Of a stretch of DNA of 64,000 nt, positions 26,242 to 35,251 are shown piece after piece. Numbering within the stretch: position 1 is the first letter of the stretch; each line of letters opens with the position of its first letter. Source of the DNA: Aquamicrobium sp. LC103 (GTDB taxonomy: Bacteria > Pseudomonadota > Alphaproteobacteria > Rhizobiales > Rhizobiaceae); the NCBI RefSeq assembly GCF_001014615.2, contig NZ_LBCQ02000006.1, positions 1 through 64,000 on the forward strand, read 5' to 3'. Position numbers and translations under genes: made by a program. The notes beneath the pieces are model-generated. The model was not told the DNA's origin. It was given only the letters and a program-made list of their open reading frames with translations, and did no database searches.

Positions 26242-26835
26242 GTGGCCGACGGGATCGATCCGGCGAGCGTGGCCGCGCTCGTCCAGCGCATCGGTAGGGC
26301 CGGTAGCGGCGAGCATGTCTCCGTCGCCGATATCGTCGAGGAAATCGGCGACGACGCCTTCGCGCCCCTCCTGCTGGTGCCCGCGCTCATCCTCGTCAGC
26401 CCGGCGAGCGGCATTCCCGGCCTCTCCTCGCTCGGCGGCCTCGTCATGGCGCTCATCTCCTTTCAGATGATCGCCGGGCGGAAGGTGCTCTGGCTGCCGG
26501 CCTTCATCCGGAATCGCACGATCGCCAAAGCCCGGCTCCAGCGCGCAAGCGCCTTCCTGGAAAAGCCGGCGCGCGTCATCGACAGGATCACGCGGAAACG
26601 CCTCGCCTTTCTCACCGCGTGGCCGTTGCGCCTCGTGCCGCTGACGATCTGCCTCGCGGCGGCGCTCATCATTCCCTTTTTCGAGCTCGTGCCGTTCTCG
26701 GCGACCATCATCGGCTCGGCGATCTCGCTCTTCGCGCTGGCGATGGTGACGCGCGACGGCCTGCTCGTGCTCTTCGGCACCGGCACGCTGGGCGGCGCGG
26801 GCTATCTGGGCTGGAGCCTCGCGACGGGCGGATAG
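26242..26835 (+). CDS. ExoD-family membrane protein
   Basis: The protein has 197 residues starting at GTG, eight bases after the pth stop. It matches the exopolysaccharide synthesis ExoD family: a helical N-terminus (VSVADIVEEIGDDAFAPLLLVPALILVSP), a GIPGLSSLGGLVMALISFQMIAGR block, a basic linker and two or three C-terminal membrane helices. ExoD affects exopolysaccharide and alkaline tolerance in Sinorhizobium; its mechanism is unknown. Being attached to rplY-pth it is probably expressed constitutively. Confidence 0.83.
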   Translation: MADGIDPASVAALVQRIGRAGSGEHVSVADIVEEIGDDAFAPLLLVPALILVSPASGIPGLSSLGGLVMALISFQMIAGRKVLWLPAFIRNRTIAKARLQRASAFLEKPARVIDRITRKRLAFLTAWPLRLVPLTICLAAALIIPFFELVPFSATIIGSAISLFALAMVTRDGLLVLFGTGTLGGAGYLGWSLATGG

Positions 26836-26898
26836 CGTTGAAGCCAAGATGGCAAAGGCTTATATTGCACGAAGCCTGTGTTTTCGCGAGTTCGTGAG

Positions 26899-27150
26899 AT
26901 GAAGAACGTCACCATATCGATCGATGAAGAGCTCCATCGCCTCACGCGCATAGAAGCCGCGAAGGCGGGCAAGAGCATGTCGCGCTATATCGCCGACATG
27001 CTCCAAACGGTCCAGCAGGGCGACATTCCCGAGAAGACCGCGCGCAACCTGCAACTGGAGGCGCTGGAGCGGTTCCTGGCCGGGCCCAAGCTGCGAATAT
27101 CCGAAAACGGGCGCATGCCGTCAACGGAAGAGCGTAATGCTCGCAGATAA
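26899..27150 (+). CDS. Ribbon-helix-helix antitoxin of a second VapBC-type locus
   Basis: This 83-residue protein opens with the RHH strand MKNVTISIDEEL and the helix pair LTRIEAAKAGKSMSRYIADML, then a tail (LERFLAGPKLRISENGRMPS) of the kind that wraps PIN-domain toxins. The start at 26899 was chosen because the RHH domain begins there. Its end overlaps the broken toxin gene by 14 bases. Without a functional partner it may persist as a stand-alone DNA-binding protein. Confidence 0.78.
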   Translation: MKNVTISIDEELHRLTRIEAAKAGKSMSRYIADMLQTVQQGDIPEKTARNLQLEALERFLAGPKLRISENGRMPSTEERNARR

Positions 27151-27584
27151 GATTTTCGTCGACAGTAACATCCTCCTCTATGGCCGCGACAAGGCGCTCC
27201 GGGACAAGGCGCGCATTTCGAATAAGTGGCTGTCGCTCGCCGTCCCAAGGTCTGGCGTGCGCCAATCTCCAGGTCTTGAACGAAGTCACGAACGTCATGC
27301 TGCGCAAGCGCGCGGACATGACGACCGAGGAAGTTTTCGCCGCCGTGGACGAGTTGTCCTTTCTTGGCGATGGTCCCATCGACGACGCGTCGGTGCTGCG
27401 GGCCCGCCGCATCCGCTCCCACACAGGCTATTCATGGTGGGACTGCCTTCTGCTCGCCGCGGCGCTCCAACTCGGCTGCCGCTACTTCCTTTCCGAGGAT
27501 TTGCAGGACGGCCAGACGATCCAGGGCTTGACGATCGTGGACCCTTTCGCCCATAGCCCTGAGCAAATTCTGAATTCCCGATAG
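27137..27584 (+). pseudogene. PIN-domain toxin gene (vapC-like), frameshifted
   Basis: The first frame (from ATG 27137) encodes the PIN start KIFVDSNILLYGRDKA with the first catalytic aspartate and continues to about WLSLAV. The rest of the domain, LQVLNEVTNVMLRKRADMT through SWWDCLLLAAALQLGCRYFLSEDLQDG, is in the +1 frame and ends at 27584. The frame changes between about 27235 and 27262. Both halves together give one normal VapC of about 145 residues, so a single indel has broken it. A sequencing error or programmed frameshift cannot be excluded; no slippery sequence is obvious. Confidence 0.75.
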
Positions 27585-27593
27585 GACCAGCAC

Positions 27594-28697
27594 ATGGGTT
27601 TCAAATGCGGCATCGTTGGGCTCCCCAACGTCGGTAAATCGACGCTGTTCAACGCGTTGACCAAAACGGCGGCCGCGCAGGCCGCGAACTATCCCTTCTG
27701 CACCATCGAGCCGAACACCGGCGAGGTGGCGGTTCCCGATCCGCGACTGAAGAAGATCGCCACGGTCGCGGGCTCCAAGGAGATCATCCCGACCCGCATC
27801 TCCTTCGTCGACATCGCCGGCCTGGTGCGCGGCGCCTCGAAGGGCGAAGGGCTCGGCAACCAGTTCCTCGCCAACATTCGCGAGGTCGACGCCATCGTGC
27901 ACGTGCTGCGCTGCTTCGAGGATGACGACATCACCCATGTCGAAGGCCGCATCGATCCCGTGGCCGACGCCGAGACCGTCGAGACCGAGCTGATGCTCGC
28001 CGACCTCGAAAGCCTCGAGCGCCGCATCGCGCAGACGCGCAAGCGCGCGACCGGCAAGGACAAGGAAGCGATGGCCGTGCTGCCGATGATGGAGCAGGCG
28101 CTTTCCCTGCTGCAGAATGGCAAGCCGGCGCGCATGCTGCTGAAGGACATCGCGGCGGAGGATCTGCGCATATTGCAGGGCCTGAACCTCCTGACCTCCA
28201 AGCCGGTGCTCTATGTCTGCAACGTCGCCGAGGCGGACGCCGCCACCGGCAACGCGCATACGGCGGCGGTTGCCGAGATGGCGGAGGCGCAGGGTGCCCG
28301 CACGGTGACCATCTCCGCCGCCATCGAGGCGGAAGTGGCGCAATTGCCGGACGAGGAGGCCAAGGAGTTCCTCGAAGCCATGGGGCTCGACGAACCGGGC
28401 CTCGACAAGCTCATCCGCGCCGGCTACGAGCTGCTCGACCTCATCACCTATTTCACCGCCGGCCCCAAGGAAACGCGGGCCTGGACGGTGGAGAAGGGAT
28501 CGAAGGCCCCGCAGGCGGCCGGCGTGATCCACACCGATTTCGAACGCGGCTTCATCCGTGCCCAGACGATCGCCTATGACGACTATGTCACGCTCGGCGG
28601 CGAGGTGGCGGCAAAGGACGCGGGCAAGGCGCGCGACGAAGGCAAGGAATACGTCGTGCAGGACGGCGACATACTGCTGTTCAAGTTCAACGTCTGA
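27594..28697 (+). CDS. ychF: Redox-regulated P-loop ATPase YchF
   Basis: This 367-residue member of the Obg-related YchF/OLA1 family binds ATP rather than GTP. The P-loop is GLPNVGKSTLFNAL, followed by YPFCTIEPN, the G3 DIAGLVRG, and NVAEAD in place of NKxD, which explains the ATP preference. The C-terminal TGS domain starts near residue 280 (DLITYFTAGPKETRAW). It is cytosolic and ribosome associated in other bacteria. It follows the broken toxin by nine bases and has a terminator-like hairpin behind it. Confidence 0.96.
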   Translation: MGFKCGIVGLPNVGKSTLFNALTKTAAAQAANYPFCTIEPNTGEVAVPDPRLKKIATVAGSKEIIPTRISFVDIAGLVRGASKGEGLGNQFLANIREVDAIVHVLRCFEDDDITHVEGRIDPVADAETVETELMLADLESLERRIAQTRKRATGKDKEAMAVLPMMEQALSLLQNGKPARMLLKDIAAEDLRILQGLNLLTSKPVLYVCNVAEADAATGNAHTAAVAEMAEAQGARTVTISAAIEAEVAQLPDEEAKEFLEAMGLDEPGLDKLIRAGYELLDLITYFTAGPKETRAWTVEKGSKAPQAAGVIHTDFERGFIRAQTIAYDDYVTLGGEVAAKDAGKARDEGKEYVVQDGDILLFKFNV

Positions 28698-28702
28698 CCG
28701 GC

Positions 28703-28722
28703 AAGGCGCGGGCAGCGCCTTT
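28703..28722 (+). terminator. Terminator-like hairpin after ychF
   Basis: AAGGCGC (28703-28709), 5-base loop, GCGCCTT (28715-28721), with only TTT following. It starts six bases past the ychF stop. The T-tract is short, so termination may be partial. Confidence 0.5.
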
Positions 28723-28820
28723 CCGCTTGACCCCGATCGCTGGCGGCTGTACCGGCACGGACGACGCATCTCGCGCCGCCCGCAGCCCTCCTTGTTTCTC
28801 TCGTCCCGGGAGGTTCCGAA

Positions 28821-29795
28821 GTGATCCGGTCATACACCCTTGAAAACGGCCGTCTGAAGCCGTCGCAGGACCTCTCCGCCGATATGGAGAAGATCGCATG
28901 GATCGATCTTTTCACGCCGAGCCGCGAGGAGGAAACCGCGGTTGAAAACCTCCTCACGGTCGCCCTGCCGACGCGCGAGGAGATGGAGGAGATCGAGATA
29001 TCGAGCCGGCTCTACGTCGAGGACGGCGCCTATTTCATGACGGCCACCCTGCCCTCGCATTCCGACACCGACAAGCCGCTGATGGCGCCCGTCACCTTCA
29101 TCCTGGCCGGCAAGAAGCTGATCACGGTGAGGTATACGGAGCCCCGCGCCTTCGTGGCCTTCCCGCAGCGCGCGGAAAAGGTGGCGACCGGCTGCACCAA
29201 CGGCGAGACCATCCTCGTCAACCTGCTCGAATCCATCGTGGATCGGCTCGCCGACATTCTCGAAAAGGCCGCGAAGGACATCGAAAGCCTTTCGCGCGAC
29301 GTTTTCGAATCGAGCAAGGGGAAGGCATCCACGCGCAACGACCATTTCCAGCGCGTCCTGAAGGATATCGGCCGCAAGGAGGAGCTCGTCTCCAACGTTC
29401 GCGACAGCCTCCTCACATTCCAGCGGCTCTCGGGCTTCCTGGCTCACGCCCTCGACCAGTCGAAGGCCGTCAAGGATGTACGCGCGCGCGTCAAGACGAT
29501 GTCGCGGGACGTGCTGTCGCTGGCCGACCACGCCAATTTCCTGTCGCAGAAGATCACCTTCCTGCTCGACGCAACGCTGGGCATGATCAACATCGAGCAG
29601 AACGCCATCATCAAGATATTCTCGGTGGCCGCGGTCGTCTTCCTGCCACCGACCCTCGTCGCCTCCATCTACGGCATGAATTTCGACATCATGCCGGAAT
29701 TGAACTGGACGTTCGGCTATCCCTTCGCGATCGGCCTGATGGTGCTCTCGGCCATCATCCCGTTCTGGCTGTTCCGCCGCCGCGGCTGGCTCTGA
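28821..29795 (+). CDS. corA: CorA-family magnesium/divalent cation transporter
   Basis: The protein has 324 residues. A large cytoplasmic alpha/beta domain precedes two C-terminal membrane helices (about residues 263-285 and 295-315), joined by the loop with the selectivity motif YGMNFDIMPEL. That intact GMN motif makes a channel function likely, for Mg2+ and possibly Co2+ or Ni2+. Translation starts at GTG behind GGGAGG. It is monocistronic by spacing. Confidence 0.93.
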   Translation: MIRSYTLENGRLKPSQDLSADMEKIAWIDLFTPSREEETAVENLLTVALPTREEMEEIEISSRLYVEDGAYFMTATLPSHSDTDKPLMAPVTFILAGKKLITVRYTEPRAFVAFPQRAEKVATGCTNGETILVNLLESIVDRLADILEKAAKDIESLSRDVFESSKGKASTRNDHFQRVLKDIGRKEELVSNVRDSLLTFQRLSGFLAHALDQSKAVKDVRARVKTMSRDVLSLADHANFLSQKITFLLDATLGMINIEQNAIIKIFSVAAVVFLPPTLVASIYGMNFDIMPELNWTFGYPFAIGLMVLSAIIPFWLFRRRGWL

Positions 29796-29878
29796 TCGGC
29801 CGGGTTTTACCTCGAAGGTCATTGCCAATGGCGGCGATAGCGGCCATGGTGATAGTACAAACTTGAACAGGATTTGGC

Positions 29879-30340
29879 ATGAGCGACCGTAAATGGGCCT
29901 TCGAGGATTTCGTCGAAGGCGCTTCGATCAGCCTCGGCAGCAAGACCGTGACGGCCGAGGAAATCATCGAGTTCGCGAGCGAGTTCGATGCCCAGCCGAT
30001 GCATCTCGACGAGGAAGCCGGCAAGGCGAGCATATTGGGAGGGCTCGCGGCCTCCGGCTGGCACACCTGCTGCATCTTCATGCGCATGATGTGCGACGCA
30101 TTCCTGCTGGACTCCACCTCGCAAGGCGCCCCCGGGGTCGAATATGTGCGCTGGAAGAAGCCGGTGCTCGCCGGCGACACCCTGACCGGCAAGAGCACCG
30201 TCGTGGCGATGCGCGCTTCGGCCTCCCGCCCCGGTCTCGGTTTCGTCACCTGCCGGCACGAACTGACCAACCAGCGCGGCGAAGTGGTGCTTGAGCTGGA
30301 GAACACCGGCATGTTCCTGAAGCGGAAGGTGGCGGCGTGA
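29879..30340 (+). CDS. MaoC-family hotdog-fold dehydratase, first copy
   Basis: This 153-residue MaoC-like hydratase has the hydratase 2 region IIEFASEFDAQPMHLDEEAGKA followed by GLAASGWHTCC, corresponding to the D-x-x-P-x-H active-site motif. MaoC proteins hydrate enoyl-CoA or related thioesters. It overlaps the second, homologous MaoC gene by four bases (GTGA), so the two probably form a heteromeric enzyme, as in other paired MaoC systems. Substrate is unknown. Confidence 0.85.
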   Translation: MSDRKWAFEDFVEGASISLGSKTVTAEEIIEFASEFDAQPMHLDEEAGKASILGGLAASGWHTCCIFMRMMCDAFLLDSTSQGAPGVEYVRWKKPVLAGDTLTGKSTVVAMRASASRPGLGFVTCRHELTNQRGEVVLELENTGMFLKRKVAA

Positions 30341-30807
30341 ACCTCGACGAATATTTTTCCATCGGCAAGACCATAACGCTCGGCTCGCACACTTTCGGAG
30401 CCGAGGAAATCAAGGCGTTTGCCGCGAAATACGATCCTCAGCGCTTCCATGTCGACGAGAACGAGGCGGAGCACAGCGTCTTCGGCCGCCTGTGCGCTTC
30501 GGGATGGCACACCGCCGCGACCTGGATGAAGTACAATCTGAAACACCGCGAGGACGTCGGCGACAGGCCCTGGAGCGGACCGGGTCCTCGGCCGGAATTC
30601 GGCCCTTCGCCCGGCTTCGTCAATTTGAAATGGCTGAAACCGGTCTATGCCGGCGAAACCATCACCTTCACGCGCCGCGCGCTGAAGCATCGCGCGCTCG
30701 CCTCGCGGCCCGGCTGGCGGCTGCTCAGCATAGCCTGCGAGGCGTTCGACGCCGGCGGCGACAAGGTGCTGGAGTTCGAGAGCTCGGTGCTGGTGAAGGC
30801 CGGCTGA
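30337..30807 (+). CDS. MaoC-family hotdog-fold dehydratase, second copy
   Basis: This 156-residue paralog of the preceding protein has the active-site region EIKAFAAKYDPQRFHVDENEA and GRLCASGWHTAATWM. It begins with GTG in a GTGA overlap with the first copy. Both members keep an aspartate and a histidine at the catalytic positions, so neither is clearly the inactive partner. A hairpin (AGGACGG/CCGTCCT, 30807-30825) follows the stop and may end the transcript. Confidence 0.85.
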   Translation: MNLDEYFSIGKTITLGSHTFGAEEIKAFAAKYDPQRFHVDENEAEHSVFGRLCASGWHTAATWMKYNLKHREDVGDRPWSGPGPRPEFGPSPGFVNLKWLKPVYAGETITFTRRALKHRALASRPGWRLLSIACEAFDAGGDKVLEFESSVLVKAG

Positions 30808-30885
30808 GGACGGCCAGGCCGTCCTTATCCCCCGATCCATTTGCGCCGCGCCCAATCAGTCTGGAAACGGGCCCGCGATCTTTCT

Positions 30886-31431
30886 TCAATGCCCCTCGAA
30901 GGCGACGAGGGTGCGCACCGGCACGCCGAGCGCCTCGAGCTTGGCACGGCCGCCGAGATCGGGAAGATCGATGACGAAGCAGGCGGCGACGATCTCCGCG
31001 CCCATCTGCCCGAGAAGCCGCACCGCCCCCTCCGCGGTACCGCCCGTCGCGATCAGGTCGTCGACAAGGATGACGCGCTCGCCGGACGCGACGGCGTCCT
31101 TGTGCATCTCCATCTCGTCCAGACCGTATTCCAGGCTGTAGGCGACGCGCACCGTCTCGTGCGGCAGCTTGCCCTTCTTGCGGATCGGGATGAAGCCGGC
31201 CGAAAGCTGGTGCGCGATCGCTCCGCCGAGAATGAAGCCGCGCGCCTCGATGCCGGCTATCTTGTCGATCTTCGAGCCGGCATAGGGATGGACCAGTTCG
31301 TCGACCGCCCTGCGGAAGGCGCGGGCATCGCCCAGAAGCGTGGTGATGTCGCGGAAGAGGATGCCGGGCTTCGGATAATCGGGAATCGTGCGGATGGCCG
31401 AAAGCAGGGTCGTTTCGAGCGATGAGTTCAT
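30886..31431 (-). CDS. apt: Adenine phosphoribosyltransferase
   Basis: This 181-residue purine salvage enzyme converts adenine and PRPP to AMP. The PRPP-binding loop [17 protein letters not shown], the [10 protein letters not shown] start and [14 protein letters not shown] are standard. It is cytosolic and probably dimeric. It lies just downstream of petABC on the same strand, separated by a terminator, so it may have its own promoter in the 107-base gap. Confidence 0.95.
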   Translation of the reverse strand: MNSSLETTLLSAIRTIPDYPKPGILFRDITTLLGDARAFRRAVDELVHPYAGSKIDKIAGIEARGFILGGAIAHQLSAGFIPIRKKGKLPHETVRVAYSLEYGLDEMEMHKDAVASGERVILVDDLIATGGTAEGAVRLLGQMGAEIVAACFVIDLPDLGGRAKLEALGVPVRTLVAFEGH

Positions 31432-31481
31432 CAGATGACGCCTCTGGAACAGAACCGGCTATTCATGCCGGGCGTTGACGC

Positions 31482-31510
31482 AAAAAGAAAGGGCGCCCTG
31501 ACGGACACCC
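31482..31510 (-). terminator. Terminator of petABC
   Basis: On the minus strand GGGTGTCC (31510-31503) pairs with GGGCGCCC (31498-31491) with two G-U pairs around a GTCA loop, followed by TTTCTTTTT (31490-31482). It begins about 29 bases past the cytochrome c1 stop. Confidence 0.7.
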
Positions 31511-31538
31511 TCCCCTTTCTCGTCGAACGGTCGCGATT

Positions 31539-32384
31539 TCAGTGCTTGATGTCGGACCAGATCTTGCGCTTCGTCAGATAGACCAGGCCCGCGAACAGGA
31601 CCAGGAAGATCATGACGTTGAAGCCCATCCGCTTGCGCGCCTCGAGGTGCGGCTCCGCGGCCCACATCAGGAACGCAGCGACGTCGCGCGAATACTGGTC
31701 GACCGTCTCCGGCGCGCCGTCGTCATAGGTCACCTGTCCGTCCGAGAGCGGGGCGGCCATGGAGAGCGCGGCGCCCGACAGGAAGTACGGGTTGTAGTGG
31801 GTGCCCGGCTGAACCTCGAAGTCACCCGGAGCTTCTTCGTAGCCGGTGAGCAGCGCGTGGATGTAGTCCGGGCCGGCTTCGGCATATTGCGTGAAGATGT
31901 CGAAGACGAAGGTCGGGAAGCCGCGTTCCACCGCGCGCGCCTTGGCGATCAGCGAGAAGTCCGGCGGGGCCGCACCGTTGTTGGAAGCCGCCGCCTGCTC
32001 GGGATTGGCGAACGGCGAAGGGAAGTGGTCCGACGGGAGCGCCGGGCGCATGAACATGTCGCCGGCGGCGTCGGGACCGTCCTGAACCTCGTACTCGGCA
32101 GCGAGCGCGCGCACCTGGGCGTCGGAATAGCCGAGGTCCTGCAGCGTGCGGAACGCGACCAGGTCCATGGAATGGCAAGCCGCACAGACTTCGCGGAAAA
32201 CCTTCAAACCGCGCTGTAGCTGGCCGCGATCATAGGTGCCGAACGGTCCGGCAAACGACCAGTCCATCTGCTCGGGCTTCTTGAGCGGATAGTGCGGCGT
32301 CTCGCCTTCCTCGGCCGCGAAAGCCGAACTCGCGATGCAGACTCCAAGTCCGAGCGCCGCCAGTCCTTTGAGAATAGTCTTCAT
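31539..32384 (-). CDS. petC: Cytochrome c1 of the bc1 complex
   Basis: The protein has 281 residues: a signal peptide (to about residue 24, ASSAFA), a c-type heme site CAACH, the sixth-ligand methionine in DMFMRPALP, and a C-terminal membrane anchor near residues 258-275 (FNVMIFLVLFAGLVYL). It passes electrons from the Rieske protein to soluble or membrane cytochrome c in the periplasm. AAGGA precedes the ATG. It is separate from, not fused to, cytochrome b, which ends 30 bases upstream. Last gene of petABC. Confidence 0.96.
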   Translation of the reverse strand: MKTILKGLAALGLGVCIASSAFAAEEGETPHYPLKKPEQMDWSFAGPFGTYDRGQLQRGLKVFREVCAACHSMDLVAFRTLQDLGYSDAQVRALAAEYEVQDGPDAAGDMFMRPALPSDHFPSPFANPEQAAASNNGAAPPDFSLIAKARAVERGFPTFVFDIFTQYAEAGPDYIHALLTGYEEAPGDFEVQPGTHYNPYFLSGAALSMAAPLSDGQVTYDDGAPETVDQYSRDVAAFLMWAAEPHLEARKRMGFNVMIFLVLFAGLVYLTKRKIWSDIKH

Positions 32385-32413
32385 GTTCAAAGTCCTTGTC
32401 TGCCTGAGACCGC

Positions 32414-33715
32414 TCAGCCTTGGGTTTCCGGGGAAGCGTGGGCGCCGGCAAGCTGAGCCGAGCCGCCCTTGCCCTTCTCCAGAACGGCTTCGGTGATCGA
32501 GTTGGGCAACCTGCGCGGCGTCTCGATGAGGCCGAGGAGCGGCATGATGACCAGGAAGAAGCCGAAATAGTAGAGCGTGCCGATCTGAGCCATGATGACG
32601 TAGGAGCCTTCCGCCGGGCGCGAGCCGAGCCAGCCGAGGAAGATGGCGTTGAGCGCGAAGAGCCAGAAGAACAGCTTGTACCACGGGCGATAGACCGCCG
32701 AGCGTACCTTGGAAGTGTCGAGCCACGGCACGAAGAACAGCACCGCGATCGCGCCGAACATCGCGAGCACGCCGCCGAGCTTGGAGTCGATCGGACCGAT
32801 GTTGAAGGTGATGGCGCGCAGGATCGCGTAGAACGGCAGGAAGTACCATTCCGGAACGATGTGAGCGGGCGTCTTCAGCGGGTCCGCCATGATGTAGTTG
32901 TCGGGGTGGCCCATATAGTTGGGCAGGTAGAAGATGAAGTAGGCGAAGACGGCCAGGAACACCACCATGCCGAGCGCGTCCTTGACGGTGGCGTAGGGGG
33001 TGAAGGCGACGGTGTCGGTCTTCGACTTCACTTCGATGCCGGTCGGGTTGGTCTGGCCGACGACATGCAGCGCCCACACATGCAGCACCACCACGCCCGC
33101 GATCATGAAGGGCAGGAGGTAATGCAGCGAGAAGAAGCGGTTGAGGGTCGGGTTATCGACCGCGAAGCCGCCGAGCAGGAGCTGCTGGATCCAGTCACCC
33201 ACCAGCGGAATGGCGGTGAAGAAGCCGGTGATGACGGTCGCACCCCAGAAGCTCATCTGGCCCCACGGCAGCACGTAGCCCATGAAGGCGGTGGCCATCA
33301 TGAGGAGGTAGATGATGACGCCGAGGATCCACAGGAGCTCGCGCGGCGCCTTGTAGGAACCGTAATAGAGACCGCGGAAGATGTGGATATAGACGGCGAC
33401 GAAGAACATCGACGCGCCGTTGGCGTGCATGTAGCGCAGCAGCCAGCCGGAGTTCACGTCGCGCATGATCTTTTCGACCGAGTTGAACGCCAGGTCGGTG
33501 GCCGCGGCATAATGCATGGCGAGAACGATGCCGGTCACGATCTGCGCCACCAGCATGATCGCGAGGATGCCGCCGAAGGTGTAGGCATAGTTCAGGTTGC
33601 GCGGGACCGGATAGGAGATGAAAGAGTCGTGCACCAGCCGCGGCAGCGGCATGCGCGCGTCGAACCAACGTCCGATTCCAGTCTTTGGCGAATAGGTCGA
33701 ATGTCCACCGCTCAT
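32414..33715 (-). CDS. petB: Cytochrome b of the bc1 complex
   Basis: This 433-residue integral membrane protein has eight helices and the heme-ligating histidine pairs in the second and fourth (for example [16 protein letters not shown]). The quinol-oxidation motif PEWY is in [13 protein letters not shown]. It carries the two b hemes and both quinone sites of complex III. It follows petA by 21 bases. Size and motifs are those of the unfused alphaproteobacterial form. Confidence 0.97.
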   Translation of the reverse strand: MSGGHSTYSPKTGIGRWFDARMPLPRLVHDSFISYPVPRNLNYAYTFGGILAIMLVAQIVTGIVLAMHYAAATDLAFNSVEKIMRDVNSGWLLRYMHANGASMFFVAVYIHIFRGLYYGSYKAPRELLWILGVIIYLLMMATAFMGYVLPWGQMSFWGATVITGFFTAIPLVGDWIQQLLLGGFAVDNPTLNRFFSLHYLLPFMIAGVVVLHVWALHVVGQTNPTGIEVKSKTDTVAFTPYATVKDALGMVVFLAVFAYFIFYLPNYMGHPDNYIMADPLKTPAHIVPEWYFLPFYAILRAITFNIGPIDSKLGGVLAMFGAIAVLFFVPWLDTSKVRSAVYRPWYKLFFWLFALNAIFLGWLGSRPAEGSYVIMAQIGTLYYFGFFLVIMPLLGLIETPRRLPNSITEAVLEKGKGGSAQLAGAHASPETQG

Positions 33716-33736
33716 CGTCTTGAGTCTCTCTTTCGC

Positions 33737-34300
33737 TTACCCGATCCTGATGACCGTATCGGAGATGAATTCATAGGTCGGAATGTGCAGGTTCTCGGGA
33801 GCCGGTCCCTGGCGGATGCGACCCGCGGTATCGTAGTGAGAGCCGTGGCAGGGGCAGAACCAGCCGCCGAAATCGCCTGACTGACCGAGCGGAACGCATC
33901 CGAGATGCGTGCAGGAGCCGATCATGACGATCCAGTTCTCCTTGCCCTCGCCGGCGGAACGGTCGACGTCCGTCGCCTGGGCATCGGCGGCGAGGTTCTC
34001 GTTTCGCGCCAGCGGATCCTTGAGATCGGAAAGGTTCACCTCTTGCGCCGCGGAAACTTCCTGCTCGGTGCGATTCCTGATGAACACCGGCTTGCCGCGC
34101 CATTTCGCCGTTACCGACATGCCGGCCTCGATCGCGGAGACGTCCACGTCGATGGTCGCCAAGGCGAGGGTCGAAGCGTCGGGGCGCATCTGGTCGATGA
34201 ACGGCCAGGCCACGCCGGCCACGCCGACGACGCCAGCCATGCCGGTGGCGATATAAAGGAAATCGCGACGGTTGTGATCGGTCGTGTCGTTCGCGCTCAC
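33737..34300 (-). CDS. petA: Rieske iron-sulfur subunit of the bc1 complex
   Basis: The protein has 187 residues from the GTG chosen at 34300. A twin-arginine-type signal anchor ([23 protein letters not shown]) is retained as the membrane helix. The [2Fe-2S] ligands lie in CTHLGC and CPCHGS, with the usual disulfide cysteines. AAAGGA lies ten bases before the GTG; a TTG at 34324 in the same frame is less likely because it would swallow that ribosome binding site. First gene of petABC. Confidence 0.93.
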   Translation of the reverse strand: MSANDTTDHNRRDFLYIATGMAGVVGVAGVAWPFIDQMRPDASTLALATIDVDVSAIEAGMSVTAKWRGKPVFIRNRTEQEVSAAQEVNLSDLKDPLARNENLAADAQATDVDRSAGEGKENWIVMIGSCTHLGCVPLGQSGDFGGWFCPCHGSHYDTAGRIRQGPAPENLHIPTYEFISDTVIRIG

Positions 34301-34584
34301 TGGATAATGATCCTTTCGCCTCAATGTCGCCGGAAGGAACCCCCATGAATGCTTGCGCCGTCGCTTCTGCCACCACTCCTATGCTGGCGGCTGGCGACGG
34401 GCTGGCGGATTCCCCTGCATTTGGCGATGGTTTCTATGCGCGCCGGTAGCGATTGTCCAGTATCGCAAGCCCCCTTGGGCAGATTGTCGCGGGGTTACGC
34501 ACCGCTGCCGCCGACACGCCGGCGCGCGAGCGCTTGGCAGCGCCCGGGCTCCGGCAATTTGCATTGGAAAAGGAGGAGCGTTTC

Positions 34585-34926
34585 ATGGCCAGCGTCATCG
34601 ACCAGGAGGAATGGTCGGCCGAGACAGGCAAATGGCAAGGCGCAATCGAGCTCGGCGCGCATGGCGCGGGGCTGTGCCTGATCTTCAACATGACGGTGCC
34701 CGGGCGCGGGCCGAGACTGCACCGCCATCCCTATCCGGAAACCTTCATCGTCAGGTCGGGCCGCGCGCTCTTCACGGTCGGCGACGAGGAAATCGAGGCG
34801 AGCGCAGGCCAGATCGTCATCGTCCCGGCGCATACGCCGCACAAGTTCAAGAGCCTGGGCCCCGATCTCATGACTTCGACCCACATTCACGAAAGCGGCA
34901 GCTTCGACACCGAGTGGCTGGAATAG
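34585..34926 (+). CDS. Small cupin-domain protein
   Basis: This 113-residue single cupin has the metal site motifs HRHPYPETFIVRSG (motif 1, with two His and Glu) and PAHTPHKFKS (motif 2 His). AAGGAGGAG directly precedes the ATG at 34585. A longer frame from 34453 is rejected because it lacks a ribosome binding site and family similarity. It is divergent from petA over 284 bases that must hold both promoters. Small cupins of this type are often dioxygenase-like or sugar binding; no function is assigned. Confidence 0.82.
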   Translation: MASVIDQEEWSAETGKWQGAIELGAHGAGLCLIFNMTVPGRGPRLHRHPYPETFIVRSGRALFTVGDEEIEASAGQIVIVPAHTPHKFKSLGPDLMTSTHIHESGSFDTEWLE

Positions 34927-34931
34927 GAACT

Positions 34932-35246
34932 TTACGAGGCACCGAGTCGAACCAGCACCTGGCGCGGAATTCCATACTCGCGGATGACGTCCTGATGGCG
35001 CCGCAGCCCGCAGATCTCGCGCTGGATGAAATAGGCATGGACCGCCTCTGCGGCGCGCTTCAGCCGCTCGACCCTTTCGGACGCGTCGGCGGGACATGCA
35101 CGCAATTCGGCGAGGCTCTCCTCAACGCGTCGGCCCGCCCGCCCCAGCGACGAGGCGGTCTCGGCGACGATCTCGTGGCTGAGCGCGTCAAACGCGGCAT
35201 TCGATGCGGGGGAACGGGAAAGGAATTCCGGCGATCTCAGCGACAT
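34932..35246 (-). CDS. Conserved hypothetical protein (possibly DUF6665)
   Basis: This 104-residue, mostly helical and soluble protein has the conserved-looking segments KAASLGRAGRRVE-like SLGRAGRRVEESLAEL, YFIQREICGLR and REYGIPRQVLVRLGA. I think it is the DUF6665 family seen in rhizobia, from memory and not checked. It starts six bases after the stop of the ABC exporter upstream, so it is probably the third gene of that operon. Function unknown. Confidence 0.68.
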   Translation of the reverse strand: MSLRSPEFLSRSPASNAAFDALSHEIVAETASSLGRAGRRVEESLAELRACPADASERVERLKRAAEAVHAYFIQREICGLRRHQDVIREYGIPRQVLVRLGAS

Positions 35247-35251
35247 CCGAA

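Noticed and set aside
31539-33077. A 512-codon frame joining cytochrome c1 to upstream sequence, suggesting a fusion with cytochrome b.
   Set aside because: The upstream part is the wrong frame of petB. Cytochrome c1 has its own signal peptide and start at 32384, and cytochrome b ends at 32414.
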